From: Exiguobacterium sp. 9-2
GTDB taxonomy: Bacteria; Bacillota; Bacilli; Exiguobacteriales; Exiguobacteriaceae
Direction of reading: 5' to 3'
NCBI RefSeq assembly: GCF_036287235.1
Contig: NZ_CP142850.1
Span: 522,001 to 586,000, forward strand
Length of the DNA: 64,000 nucleotides
Each line of letters starts with the position of its first letter. Within the stretch, counting starts at the first letter, position 1. Below the pieces are notes generated by a model. The model was not told the DNA's origin and ran no database searches. It saw nothing but the letters and a program-made list of their open reading frames with translations. Below, in pieces: positions 50,752 through 58,726 of this stretch. Made by a program: the position numbers and the translations under genes.

Positions 50752-50891
50752 ATTAAATTCCTCCTTTAAGAAAGTGAAGATGGTTGCATCTCACTTTTAT
50801 TTTACAGGAAATAAAAGGTATTTATATCTTTTGTTTCAAATAAAAAGTAGACGGATTCCTGAAGATAAGAAAGAATCGAGGCAAAAATATC

Positions 50892-51155
50892 ATGAAGTAT
50901 TTTTGGATCATCATTGGGTTATCAGGATTTCTAATCAGTGCGGATACATTGACAGTAGAAGCACGTGATTACGATGAACCGGGCGTGAGTAGTTCGACGA
51001 CGTATGGTAATTATGGAACGGAAGACCATATCATCGTTGATCGAAAAGAACCAATTTATGAAGGATTCGATTCACCAAACGATATGGCATTTTTATTTGC
51101 CTGTATTGCTTTACTGGCAACGGTTGGACTTGGAATCGTTAATGCTTCTGATTGA
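50892..51155 (+). CDS. Small secreted/membrane hypothetical protein
   Basis: An 87-aa protein with a signal-peptide-like start (cut near VEA, residue 24), an acidic extracellular stretch of about 35 aa, and a C-terminal TM helix (MAFLFACIALLATVGLGIV). Family unknown. The ribosome site is weak (GAGG, 12 nt upstream). The strong terminator downstream supports it being a gene. Confidence 0.5.
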   Translation: MKYFWIIIGLSGFLISADTLTVEARDYDEPGVSSSTTYGNYGTEDHIIVDRKEPIYEGFDSPNDMAFLFACIALLATVGLGIVNASD

Positions 51156-51180
51156 GATGAATCTGCTCTGAGCCACGAGA

Positions 51181-51223
51181 ATACAAAAAGCAAGTGACGC
51201 TGTCCGTCACTTGCTTTTTTGTA
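51181..51223. terminator. Bidirectional terminator
   Basis: ATACAAAAAGCAAGTGAC and its near-perfect complement around a 7-nt loop. Confidence 0.88.
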
Positions 51224-51252
51224 TAGTATGAGTGGTTAGGAAGAGAAGGACC

Positions 51253-52164
51253 TTAAAAATGAATACGTTTTTTACGTCCGACGCGCTCCATACGATCATG
51301 CTCTTGTTCTAGTCCAGCGCGCTCGAGGAGGTCGAGATAATAACGAAAAGGAGTCGAACGATGCGAAAAGTAAGGAATATATTCTGTGAACAGCATTGTC
51401 TCCGCTCGTTCTAAGGCTCGTAGTGAAATCAGGGCATGCAACTCTGCAAAGCGAATTTCTTGATAAGTGGATAAAGCATCTGCATCGATTCGGACATGTG
51501 ACTGTAGTTTTTTTGCATGCACGTTCAAGCAATTGATATAGGCTTCTTGGTGTTCTGCTGTCTCACAGTGGGCAAGTACGGCAAGTAAAAGATCACTGCG
51601 TTCGGTATCAACGTCCATTGGAACTTTCAAGGCAGTATAGAGCGCGCGTTCCATCCACTCGATGCCATGACTATCATTTTTATAATAACCGACTAATTCT
51701 TGAAAAAAATCGACTTGTGAGACTTTTAATAGTCGAAAAGGATCGTTACTTAAAAATAAAGGTTCTTCTCCGGCAGCTGACGAAAGAAGAAAGAAAAACT
51801 CCTCAAAGGCAATCTGGGTTCCATTTTTGCGATGTGCATAATGGCGTAAATGCTTCAGCAAACGTTTTGCGGTAATATACCAATTCTTTTGTTCGCGAAG
51901 CGGTACGATTGGGTTTGGCTCAAGGTACTGTAAGTCGTACGCCAATTGGATGAACCGATCTGTCTGTGCGATGGTTTGTTCGACGGTCGGTTGTTCCTGT
52001 TCTTTTTGCAAATCCTTATACTTCACGAACTGTGTCAACATGGCGTCAAACTCTTTCTCTTCGATGACTTGTCTCGGAAGTTGACGATAGATTTCGACGA
52101 TGATATCGCGAAGGGTCGTATCGCCATACTGTTCCAATAAAAGACGTAGTTTCCGTATTCTCAT
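51253..52164 (-). CDS. Hypothetical protein, all-helical
   Basis: A 303-aa soluble protein, Leu/Glu/Arg-rich and predicted all-helical; family not recognised. The second half reads like TPR- or SEL1-type helix pairs without a clear consensus. No enzyme motif, Cys pair or TM helix. ATG 52164 follows AAGGAGG by 7 nt. Monocistronic, divergent from the nfrA-like gene. Confidence 0.6.
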   Translation of the reverse strand: MRIRKLRLLLEQYGDTTLRDIIVEIYRQLPRQVIEEKEFDAMLTQFVKYKDLQKEQEQPTVEQTIAQTDRFIQLAYDLQYLEPNPIVPLREQKNWYITAKRLLKHLRHYAHRKNGTQIAFEEFFFLLSSAAGEEPLFLSNDPFRLLKVSQVDFFQELVGYYKNDSHGIEWMERALYTALKVPMDVDTERSDLLLAVLAHCETAEHQEAYINCLNVHAKKLQSHVRIDADALSTYQEIRFAELHALISLRALERAETMLFTEYIPYFSHRSTPFRYYLDLLERAGLEQEHDRMERVGRKKRIHF

Positions 52165-52308
52165 GATCGACCTCCTTCGCCAAAAAAGCACAGTACAACA
52201 CTATTCATTTCCCGCTTTTTTCATAAACCGAACCTCTTCATTTGCGCTTTTTAGTCAGAGACGACTATCTTAAATAAGAAGACTCATTACAGAAGGGGAC
52301 AATTACTC

Positions 52309-53055
52309 ATGAATGAAACCATTCAACATTTACTCAACCACCGGTCAATCCGGAAATTCAAACAACATCAATTAGACGAAAAGACAATCGAGACACTTGT
52401 TAAAGCAGCGCAGGCTGCATCGACATCTTCTTATCAGCAAGCCTATGCGATTATCGGTGTCGAAGATGAAGAATTGAAACGACAACTAGTCGACGTTGCA
52501 AGTGGTCAACAATACGTGGCAGAAAATAGTTATTTCTTTGTATTTTGTATGGATTACCACAAACACATGTTAGCAGCAGAACTAGCAGGGGGGGATGTAA
52601 ATCGGACGATCGAGACGACAGAAGCACTTGTTGTGGGGGCTGTTGATGCGGGACTCGCTGCTCAAAATTTAGTCGTAGCTGCCGAGTCGCTCGGATATGG
52701 AACAGTCTATATCGGTTCACTGCGTAATGATGCCCGTCGTGTCAGCGAGCTCTTACAACTTCCTGATCACGTCGTACCATTATTCGGAGTCGCAGTCGGT
52801 CTTGCGGATCAGCAACCTGGTAAAAAACCCCGCCTTCCGATGGATGCGGTCTTCCACCGGAATACGTATACTGATGACGATACGATGCGTGACTTACTGG
52901 CACAATACGAAGAGTCGACGTCATCGTATTACGGAGAACGGACCGGTGGTCAACGGACAGAAGGGTGGGTCAAACAGATGGCTGCCTCGATGCACGAACC
53001 GAAACGGACGTATCTCCGCGAATTCTTGAAAGAGAAACAAATCGCAAAAGATTGA
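52309..53055 (+). CDS. NfrA-like NADPH-dependent FMN oxidoreductase
   Basis: A 248-aa nitroreductase-family enzyme of the NfsA/NfrA branch, reducing nitro compounds, FMN or other acceptors. NHRSIRKFK holds the FMN phosphate, GYGTVYIGSLRND is the isoalloxazine-side loop, and the C-terminal extension with KRTYLREFLKEK is typical of the long NfrA form. GAAGGGG lies 11 nt before the ATG. It precedes the LCP gene by only 15 bp, so they may share a transcript. Confidence 0.85.
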   Translation: MNETIQHLLNHRSIRKFKQHQLDEKTIETLVKAAQAASTSSYQQAYAIIGVEDEELKRQLVDVASGQQYVAENSYFFVFCMDYHKHMLAAELAGGDVNRTIETTEALVVGAVDAGLAAQNLVVAAESLGYGTVYIGSLRNDARRVSELLQLPDHVVPLFGVAVGLADQQPGKKPRLPMDAVFHRNTYTDDDTMRDLLAQYEESTSSYYGERTGGQRTEGWVKQMAASMHEPKRTYLREFLKEKQIAKD

Positions 53056-53070
53056 TACGGAGGTATCTGA

Positions 53071-54276
53071 ATGGCAGAACATCAACCACAGCGCTCCCGC
53101 TTGGAGCGACGACGCTTAGAACTAGAAGAGCAAGCAAAAGAAGAGGCATTTTCGTCGGAAGAGTCGATTGCTCATGAACCACTTAAGGGACAGCAGGGAA
53201 CAGAAACGTACCATCGATATGTTGAAGAGCAACGACGGGACCAAAAAAGTACATCGCGTCGTTCTAAAAACAGCGTACTGAAACAGGTCGTACAGATGAT
53301 CGGGAGCGCAGGCTCGCGATTGTTTTCTAATCAAGAACGCTCGAGACGTTCGAGAAAGACTGGGCGATCAGAGCAATCCGTGCAAAAAAAAACTGACGTA
53401 TCTTCAAAAGAAGCCTATCCTAAAAAAATCAAGAAAAAACGTCGTTTTAAACGAAAGCTTCTTGGATTGTTTTTGCTGTTGCTCATCGCATTCGTTCTTT
53501 TTGCCTCCCAACCCTTCACGTTTTTGTTGATCGGTAGTGACGCACGACCTGGAGAATCGTTACGCGGGTCACGTTCAGACTCCCTGTCGGTTATGCAATT
53601 CATTCCACTTTCTCGAACGATTCAGTTGACATCGATTCCTCGGGACACGTATACACCGATCTCCTGTGAGAATGGAAAGAAAGATAAAATCACACATGCT
53701 TTTGCCTTCGGTGGAGAAGAATGTACACAAGATGCCGTTTCTGGTCTACTCGATGAAGACATCGATGGGAAGATCGTTATCTCCTTCGATAGTTTCATCG
53801 GATTAGTTGATCAAATCGGCGGAATCGATCTTGTATCGACAGGAACGTTCTCCGAGCAGGATGCAAGTGGGAAAGCAAATCAGTATTCATTCCAGAAAGG
53901 AAAGGAATACCATATGGATGGTGCAATGGCACTTGCCTATTCGAGACACCGTAAAACGGACAATGACGGGGCACGCGCAAATCGTCAGTCGGAAGTCATC
54001 CAAGCCGTCGCGACGGACTTGTTGAAGCCAACTGGATGGTCGAAAATTCCGGCAGCGCACACGTATATGAAAGAAGAGATGAACCTCGATTTAAGTGTTC
54101 GTGAGATGGCAACAGCAGGTTTATCGATCGCCTTGATGTCAGAACGGAAACACTATGAAATTGAAGCCGTCAGTCAGCGATTGAATGGTATTTTCTATGA
54201 CTTACCGAATGAGAAGGCACTGCAAGAACTACGTGATCGTCTCGATACGACGTTTTATGGTACCTTGAAGAACTAA
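53071..54276 (+). CDS. LytR-CpsA-Psr (LCP) family wall-polymer ligase
   Basis: A 401-aa membrane-anchored enzyme that attaches teichoic acid or capsule glycans to peptidoglycan. A long basic cytosolic N-terminus (about 1-128, Arg/Lys/Ser/Gln-rich) precedes one TM helix (about 129-150), then the extracellular LCP domain. Landmarks are LLIGSDARP, SRSDSLSVMQFIP, SIPRDTYTPI, ALAYSRHRKTDNDGARANRQ. Cytosolic tails of this length are unusual; most LCP proteins have 10-30 residues there. GGAGG lies 9 nt before the ATG. Confidence 0.9.
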   Translation: MAEHQPQRSRLERRRLELEEQAKEEAFSSEESIAHEPLKGQQGTETYHRYVEEQRRDQKSTSRRSKNSVLKQVVQMIGSAGSRLFSNQERSRRSRKTGRSEQSVQKKTDVSSKEAYPKKIKKKRRFKRKLLGLFLLLLIAFVLFASQPFTFLLIGSDARPGESLRGSRSDSLSVMQFIPLSRTIQLTSIPRDTYTPISCENGKKDKITHAFAFGGEECTQDAVSGLLDEDIDGKIVISFDSFIGLVDQIGGIDLVSTGTFSEQDASGKANQYSFQKGKEYHMDGAMALAYSRHRKTDNDGARANRQSEVIQAVATDLLKPTGWSKIPAAHTYMKEEMNLDLSVREMATAGLSIALMSERKHYEIEAVSQRLNGIFYDLPNEKALQELRDRLDTTFYGTLKN

Positions 54277-54285
54277 AGGGGAGGG

Positions 54286-54310
54286 GTTTCCTTCCGGTCA
54301 TTGCGGGTAT
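54286..54310 (+). promoter_or_regulatory. SigB-like promoter of the SDR gene
   Basis: GTTTCC, 13 bases, GGGTAT: perfect -10 and a 4/6 -35 against the SigB consensus, starting 9 bp after the LCP stop and giving a roughly 115-nt leader. Confidence 0.5.
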
Positions 54311-54432
54311 AAATTGATGTACGTTGCTCCTTTGGTGGATCGTGTTAGGTCATCTCCGAAAGTAACGATTTTTGGACATGACATCATGACATTCCACGAA
54401 GGTGACTAACTTATCGAGGAGGGACCCCCCAT

Positions 54433-55143
54433 ATGAAAGTACTAGTTGTAGGTGCATCCGGTACGATTGGAGCGCGCGTCGTCAAATCGCTTGCCAAGGG
54501 TCATCAGGTCACGGTCATCGTTCGTCACGAACATCTGGTGGAACGATTCGAAAAACTCGGTGTCAAGGCACATTACGTCGATATTGAAACAGAACTCGAA
54601 AAAGTCATTGAACATGGAGTCGCAGGACAGGATGCAGTCATTTGTGCGGCGACCGCAGGAGTAGACGGCGAAGCAACGGAAATTGAACTGCTGGATCGGA
54701 CAGTTGCCTTAAAAACGATCGATGCAGCTAAAAAAGCGCGTATACGTCATTTCGTACTATTAAGTGCGTACGGTGCAGATCGACCTGAGCAATTTAAAAA
54801 GGATGTCTATCCGTTCTATGCTGCTAAGAATGCGGCTGAAGAGCAGATTGAACATAGCGGTTTGACGTATACGATCATTTGTCCCGTTGCCATCACGACT
54901 GGTGAAGGGCGCGGTTTGATTGAGGCAGATGAAGATTTGAAAGATACAAAGGATGCAACGATTTCGGAAACAGATGTCGCATCGATTCTCGTTGCTTCCG
55001 TTGATAATCGGTCAGTATTCAATCGACGTCTAGAAGTCAAGGAAGGGAAGACATCCTTGAATGAGGCCTTAGGCGGAACCGAGGCAGTCGGTAGCGTCAA
55101 AGATAACCGTCAAGTCAAAAAACAATTACCACGTTTTAACTAA
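54433..55143 (+). CDS. NAD(P)H-binding SDR/NmrA-like protein
   Basis: A 236-aa Rossmann-fold protein with GASGTIGARVVKSL at the N-terminus, an AGQDAVICAATAG segment and the SDR Tyr/Lys-like YPFYAAKNAAEEQ. It resembles the atypical SDR_a5/YhfK-type group, used as reductases or redox sensors. GAGGAGGGA lies about 7 nt before the ATG. A SigB-like promoter upstream suggests stress induction. Confidence 0.8.
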   Translation: MKVLVVGASGTIGARVVKSLAKGHQVTVIVRHEHLVERFEKLGVKAHYVDIETELEKVIEHGVAGQDAVICAATAGVDGEATEIELLDRTVALKTIDAAKKARIRHFVLLSAYGADRPEQFKKDVYPFYAAKNAAEEQIEHSGLTYTIICPVAITTGEGRGLIEADEDLKDTKDATISETDVASILVASVDNRSVFNRRLEVKEGKTSLNEALGGTEAVGSVKDNRQVKKQLPRFN

Positions 55144-55174
55144 TCATTTAAAGAGCGTATCTAAATAAAATGAG

Positions 55175-55217
55175 GCGAACTCTTTTCTGTTTACAAAACA
55201 GAAGAGTTCGCTTTTTT
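55175..55217 (+). terminator. SDR gene terminator
   Basis: GCGAACTCTT-TCTGTTT/AAACAGA-AGAGTTCGC stem followed by T-run. Confidence 0.85.
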
Positions 55218-55284
55218 GTTGATAAAAGAAGACGGTCGAAAAGAGGAAGTCTGCTACACTTAACGAAGAAGGAGGGGATTAGAT

Positions 55285-55830
55285 GTGAAAAAAATGTTGA
55301 TCTATCTGATCCTAGCGATCGCTATCATCGGCATTGCCTATCAAGGTTATCAAACATACGATGCGAAGCAAAAGAAAGTAGAACAACAACAAAAACAAGC
55401 ATCACAAGGTGGTCTAGAGGTAGGGATGAAAGCCCCGAATCTATCCTTGCGTCAAGAAGGAAAAACAATCGATCTAGACGAAATTAATCATGATGTCTTT
55501 GTTATTAATTTTTGGGCGACGTGGTGTCCACCTTGCAAACAAGAAATTCCAGAACTAAATGCCTTTGCACGACATACGAATATACCTGTTTATGGCATCA
55601 ACGTCACGACATCGGAGAGGCGTGTTTCAGATGTTGCCGATTTTCTGAAGCAGACACCTGTTGAATATTCCGTGTTGTATGATCGAACAGGAAATTCAGA
55701 AGACGCCTATCGTCTCGTAGCAATGCCCGCAACCTATGTATTAGATCGTAAAGGAACGATTCTTGCAAAACATGTCGGTCCTGTGACGGAACAGATGTTA
55801 AAAGAGATGGTGAAACGAACAGGAGGATGA
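55285..55830 (+). CDS. TlpA/ResA-like membrane-anchored thioredoxin
   Basis: A 181-aa extracytoplasmic thiol-disulfide oxidoreductase: N-terminal TM anchor (about 4-20), a Gln/Lys-rich stalk (about 28-45), then a TlpA-type thioredoxin fold with the redox site WATWCPPCKQEIP and cis-Pro in AMPATYV. CPPC differs from the CEPC of ResA, so a role in cytochrome c maturation is uncertain. The start is GTG at 55285 after GGAGGGG. It abuts the zinc-ribbon gene. Confidence 0.88.
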   Translation: MKKMLIYLILAIAIIGIAYQGYQTYDAKQKKVEQQQKQASQGGLEVGMKAPNLSLRQEGKTIDLDEINHDVFVINFWATWCPPCKQEIPELNAFARHTNIPVYGINVTTSERRVSDVADFLKQTPVEYSVLYDRTGNSEDAYRLVAMPATYVLDRKGTILAKHVGPVTEQMLKEMVKRTGG

Positions 55831-55832
55831 CA

Positions 55833-56285
55833 ATGGAACTCCTATGCGACAACTGCTCCTTTCAACAAACATTTCAACTCGGTCAACTAGATGGGTGGCC
55901 GACGTTTCCTGCTGTCTTGACGCAAGGAGTTGAAGCGTTCATGACAGGTCTGCCGCTTTGGTTCGTACCGTCGATGCATGAACCGGTCTTACAGCGGACG
56001 TATGTGGACGACTGGAATCGTTTTCGTTTAATCCAATACTATCAGCTACATCAAGCAGAAGTAGCGGATGATTGGGTACCGTACCAATTAGACTTATATC
56101 ATTGTCCAACATGTCACCAGTTTTCAAATCGATTTTGGTGTGCTTTATTTTTGCAATTGGATGTCGTACAGCCACAGTATGTGTGTCCAAACGATCAAAC
56201 AATATTAGAACGAATCGAAATATCTGATGTCCATCAGTACCCTTGTCCGTCGTGTAGTCACCATTCCCTATATGTTCGTCGTTAA
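55833..56285 (+). CDS. Zinc-ribbon-type protein with four CxxC-like knuckles
   Basis: A 150-aa protein, family not recognised. Knuckles are CDNC near the N-terminus, CPTC near residue 92, CPND near 120 and CPSC near 140, enough for two zinc ribbons. Between them lies an aromatic-rich region (Trp, Tyr, Phe) of about 80 residues. The start ATG 55833 has GGAGG 6 nt upstream, inside the end of the TlpA-like gene. The two genes are certainly co-transcribed and probably coupled. Confidence 0.65.
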   Translation: MELLCDNCSFQQTFQLGQLDGWPTFPAVLTQGVEAFMTGLPLWFVPSMHEPVLQRTYVDDWNRFRLIQYYQLHQAEVADDWVPYQLDLYHCPTCHQFSNRFWCALFLQLDVVQPQYVCPNDQTILERIEISDVHQYPCPSCSHHSLYVRR

Positions 56286-56289
56286 AGCG

Positions 56290-56367
56290 AAAAAGCCATT
56301 CGTTTCATGAAGGACTGATGAGAGAAATTTTTCTCTATAGTCGATGCATGATACCGAATGGCTTTTT
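56290..56367 (+). terminator. Long nested-hairpin terminator
   Basis: Outer AAAAAGCCATTCG/CGAATGGCTTTTT arms perfect over 13 bp, enclosing TCATG/CATGA and an inner GAGAGAAA/TTTCTCT-type stem. Total span about 78 nt, ending in T-run. Confidence 0.75.
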
Positions 56368-56375
56368 ATCGATCA

Positions 56376-56585
56376 TCAGCCCATTTGCCGAAACGAAAAC
56401 GTTTGAAAGGAAGAGGGTGATGAATTGCTGACATCTAACGTATAAGTCGTACCGTCAAAAATAATTGTATCGCCTAATCTTGCTTCAGGTGGTAAATAAC
56501 GTCGTGGAATGAAGCTTGAACCATTTTCCCACAGTAGAACGGCATATTTACCATCAAGTCGCTCCAGCGTACCACGTTTGATCAT
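56376..56585 (-). CDS. DUF3006-like small protein
   Basis: A 69-aa protein. The first 45 residues (KRGTLERLDGKYAVLLWEN, then FIPRRYLPPEARLGDTIIFDG) match the small beta-barrel DUF3006 pattern; function unknown. The ATG at 56585 follows GGGAGGAG by 6-7 nt; the longer frame upstream is not needed. The Ser/Phe-rich tail of about 20 residues is extra to the family. Confidence 0.6.
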   Translation of the reverse strand: MIKRGTLERLDGKYAVLLWENGSSFIPRRYLPPEARLGDTIIFDGTTYTLDVSNSSPSSFQTFSFRQMG

Positions 56586-56795
56586 ATTAACTCCTCCCAC
56601 AATTACATCGAAGTCGTTCCTCGATCGAACAGGAACGTACTCTTTCTCTATCATTCTCTGTAAATTTTATTCTTATGTTTGGTATATTCCCAGTTCGTTT
56701 CATCTTTACACATAATTCTTTAAAAAAACGTGATTCCAAGCCGTTTTCGTCGTAATTCGGACGTAATTAACTGGAAATAAAAGCGATAGTGGCAG

Positions 56796-56824
56796 AAAAA
56801 AAGATCCGATATGTCATATCGGAC
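56796..56824 (-). terminator. nhaC terminator
   Basis: TCCGATAT/ATATCGGA stem followed by T-run on the minus strand. Confidence 0.8.
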
Positions 56825-56842
56825 CTCTAATATGAAATAGAC

Positions 56843-58219
56843 TTAAGAAGCGAGGGACTGTTTCGTTTGGACTTTAGTCGGACGAAGAAAAGCAAGTAAG
56901 AACGTAAACAATGGTGAAAGAAGTAAAAAGAATGCGAACGGGATGTATTCCGTTACCGGAACACCTAGTGTTGAAGCGAAGAATGCTCCGGAAACTCCCC
57001 ACGGAATGAGTGGATTGACGAGTGTTCCTCCATCCTCTAGTGAACGAGAAAGGAAACGTGGATCAATGTGACGTTCTTCAAAAACCCGTTTAAATGCTTG
57101 TCCTGGCAATAAAATCGACAAGTACTGTTCTCCAGCCATCACGTTGACACCGATGGAAGATAAGGCAACAGCAGAGATGATACTTCCATCGCGTTTGAGT
57201 CGTGAAACGGTCCGTTCAATGATGACATCGATGACACCGATGCCGCGTAAAACACCACCGAAAGCGAGTGCGAGCATGACGAGCGAAACGGACCACATCA
57301 TTGATTGCAAGCCACCCTTACTGATGATTGCTGCGACGGTTTTACTAGAAGATTCTAGTTTTAAACCGTTTTGAATGACGGCCATCCAATTTGAAACGTC
57401 CCAATTTCCTTGAACGAGACCTGTTAACAATAGACCACTTAAGACACCAGCTACAAGTGTCGGGATGACCGGCATCTTACGCAATGCTAGAACCATGACA
57501 AGTAAAGGAGAAAGTAGCGTCCATGGTGATAGATGGAACAAGCGGGCTAATTCCTCTTGTGTCGTTTTCACAACAGTCGAATCGACCGTGCCACTGCTAC
57601 GTCCAAAGATGAAGAACAAAATAAATGTGATCGTGATGGCAGGAATCGTCGTTCCCATCATGAAACGAATATGATCAAATACGGTAACGTTGACGATTCC
57701 CGGTGCAAAGTTCGTCGTATCTGACAAAGGTGACATCTTATCTCCAAAACATGCGCCACTGATGATAGCACCTGCTGCAAGTGCGGGATTGACACCTAAC
57801 GCGATTGCGATTCCCATTAAGGCAACACCAACCGTACCGATCGTCGTAAATGAACTGCCTGTAAAGGTCGAAACGACCATCGCAATGAGAAGGGCGCTCG
57901 GTGCGAACCAAGTCGCCGAAAGAGTGGATAAACCAAAATGAAGAAGGGTCGGCACTGCGCCACTCATCATCCAGACTGCGATCGTTATGCCGACGAGTAA
58001 CATGATTAAGATTGGTTTAATCGCTTCCCGAATACCTTGAATCATATGATGTTCAACGTCTTCGAACTTAAATCCACGATAAACAGCATATCCTGAGACG
58101 AAAATAAGACTGGATAAGATGGCAAGATGCGGTTCGGCTTTAGCACCGAATAACGCGGACAATAAGATGATGATGCTGATTCCTAGGATAGCTGCGGATT
58201 CACGGAATGACATGCGCAT
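56843..58219 (-). CDS. nhaC: NhaC-family Na+/H+ antiporter
   Basis: A 458-aa polytopic membrane protein (about 12 helices) of the NhaC family, exchanging sodium for protons; some relatives exchange malate/lactate or tyramine-type ligands. Family landmarks include GAIISGACFGDKMSPLSDTTN, plus GVNVMAGEQYLSILLPGQ and GTLVNPLIPWG. GGAGG lies 7 nt before the ATG. A consensus promoter lies about 85 bp upstream. Single gene. Confidence 0.87.
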   Translation of the reverse strand: MRMSFRESAAILGISIIILLSALFGAKAEPHLAILSSLIFVSGYAVYRGFKFEDVEHHMIQGIREAIKPILIMLLVGITIAVWMMSGAVPTLLHFGLSTLSATWFAPSALLIAMVVSTFTGSSFTTIGTVGVALMGIAIALGVNPALAAGAIISGACFGDKMSPLSDTTNFAPGIVNVTVFDHIRFMMGTTIPAITITFILFFIFGRSSGTVDSTVVKTTQEELARLFHLSPWTLLSPLLVMVLALRKMPVIPTLVAGVLSGLLLTGLVQGNWDVSNWMAVIQNGLKLESSSKTVAAIISKGGLQSMMWSVSLVMLALAFGGVLRGIGVIDVIIERTVSRLKRDGSIISAVALSSIGVNVMAGEQYLSILLPGQAFKRVFEERHIDPRFLSRSLEDGGTLVNPLIPWGVSGAFFASTLGVPVTEYIPFAFFLLLSPLFTFLLAFLRPTKVQTKQSLAS

Positions 58220-58305
58220 GCTTCCACCTCCTTAAAAGAATATGGATAGATGATAGTCCTCTGTTGCTAACACGCTTTTATGCATGAAAGCAATGAACAA
58301 ACGTA

Positions 58306-58334
58306 ATCTTAACGAATAATAACGTTGGCGTCAA
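58306..58334 (-). promoter_or_regulatory. nhaC promoter
   Basis: Minus-strand TTGACG, 17 bases, TAAGAT (5/6 in the -35, 4-5/6 in the -10). Confidence 0.65.
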
Positions 58335-58472
58335 CTATAAGAGATTCGCCAATGAATTAGAAAAGAGTATAAATGTGACGATTTTTTGTCGTAAACGCTT
58401 TCTTTTTTTCTTTAAATCTTGCACAATAGGAAGTATCAGATGACATTTTTGTGAACGATGAGGAGGATACAT

Positions 58473-58568
58473 ATGTTTACAATGATTTTTGTGGTAGTCG
58501 TTGCGATCATGGGTGCAGGCGTATTTGGGATCGATCATCTCGTAGCACAACGTGCTGAAAAGCGTTAA
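58473..58568 (+). CDS. 31-aa single-helix membrane peptide
   Basis: ORF of 31 codons with an ideal ribosome site (AGGAGG, 6 nt before ATG): MFTMIFVVVVAIMGAGVFG then a short tail DHLVAQRAEKR. One TM helix with a charged cytosolic end, as in small regulatory membrane peptides. It is isolated between nhaC and argC and followed by its own nested terminator. A cre-like sequence (12/14) lies at 58387-58400. No family known to me. Confidence 0.6.
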   Translation: MFTMIFVVVVAIMGAGVFGIDHLVAQRAEKR

Positions 58569-58581
58569 ATGAGTGGATATA

Positions 58582-58638
58582 AAAGAAGTGTTGAAGGGGC
58601 TGTCTTATAGAAGACAATCACTTCAACGCTTCTTTTTT
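58582..58638 (+). terminator. Nested-hairpin terminator after the 31-aa ORF
   Basis: GAAGTGTTGAAG/CTTCAACGCTTC outer stem, inner TGTCTT/AAGACA stem, then six T. Confidence 0.8.
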
Positions 58639-58645
58639 GCATAAA

Positions 58646-58663
58646 AACTAATAAAAATTCAAT
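58646..58663. promoter_or_regulatory. ArgR/AhrC-type ARG box over the argC promoter
   Basis: AACTAATAAAAATTCAAT matches the Bacillus ARG-box consensus CATGAATAAAAATKCAAK at 15 of 18 positions. It abuts and overlaps by one base the -35 hexamer of argC, a position for arginine-dependent repression. A weaker second box may lie at 58670-58687. Confidence 0.65.
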
Positions 58664-58692
58664 TGACAGTATAAATATACATATGTTTAAAT
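58663..58692 (+). promoter_or_regulatory. argC promoter
   Basis: Perfect -35 TTGACA (58663-58668), then 17-18 bases to TTTAAA/TTAAAT with a preceding TG (weak but extended -10). Confidence 0.6.
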
Positions 58693-58726
58693 CGGTATAA
58701 CATTCTTTGAAGGGGAGCGTACAGTT

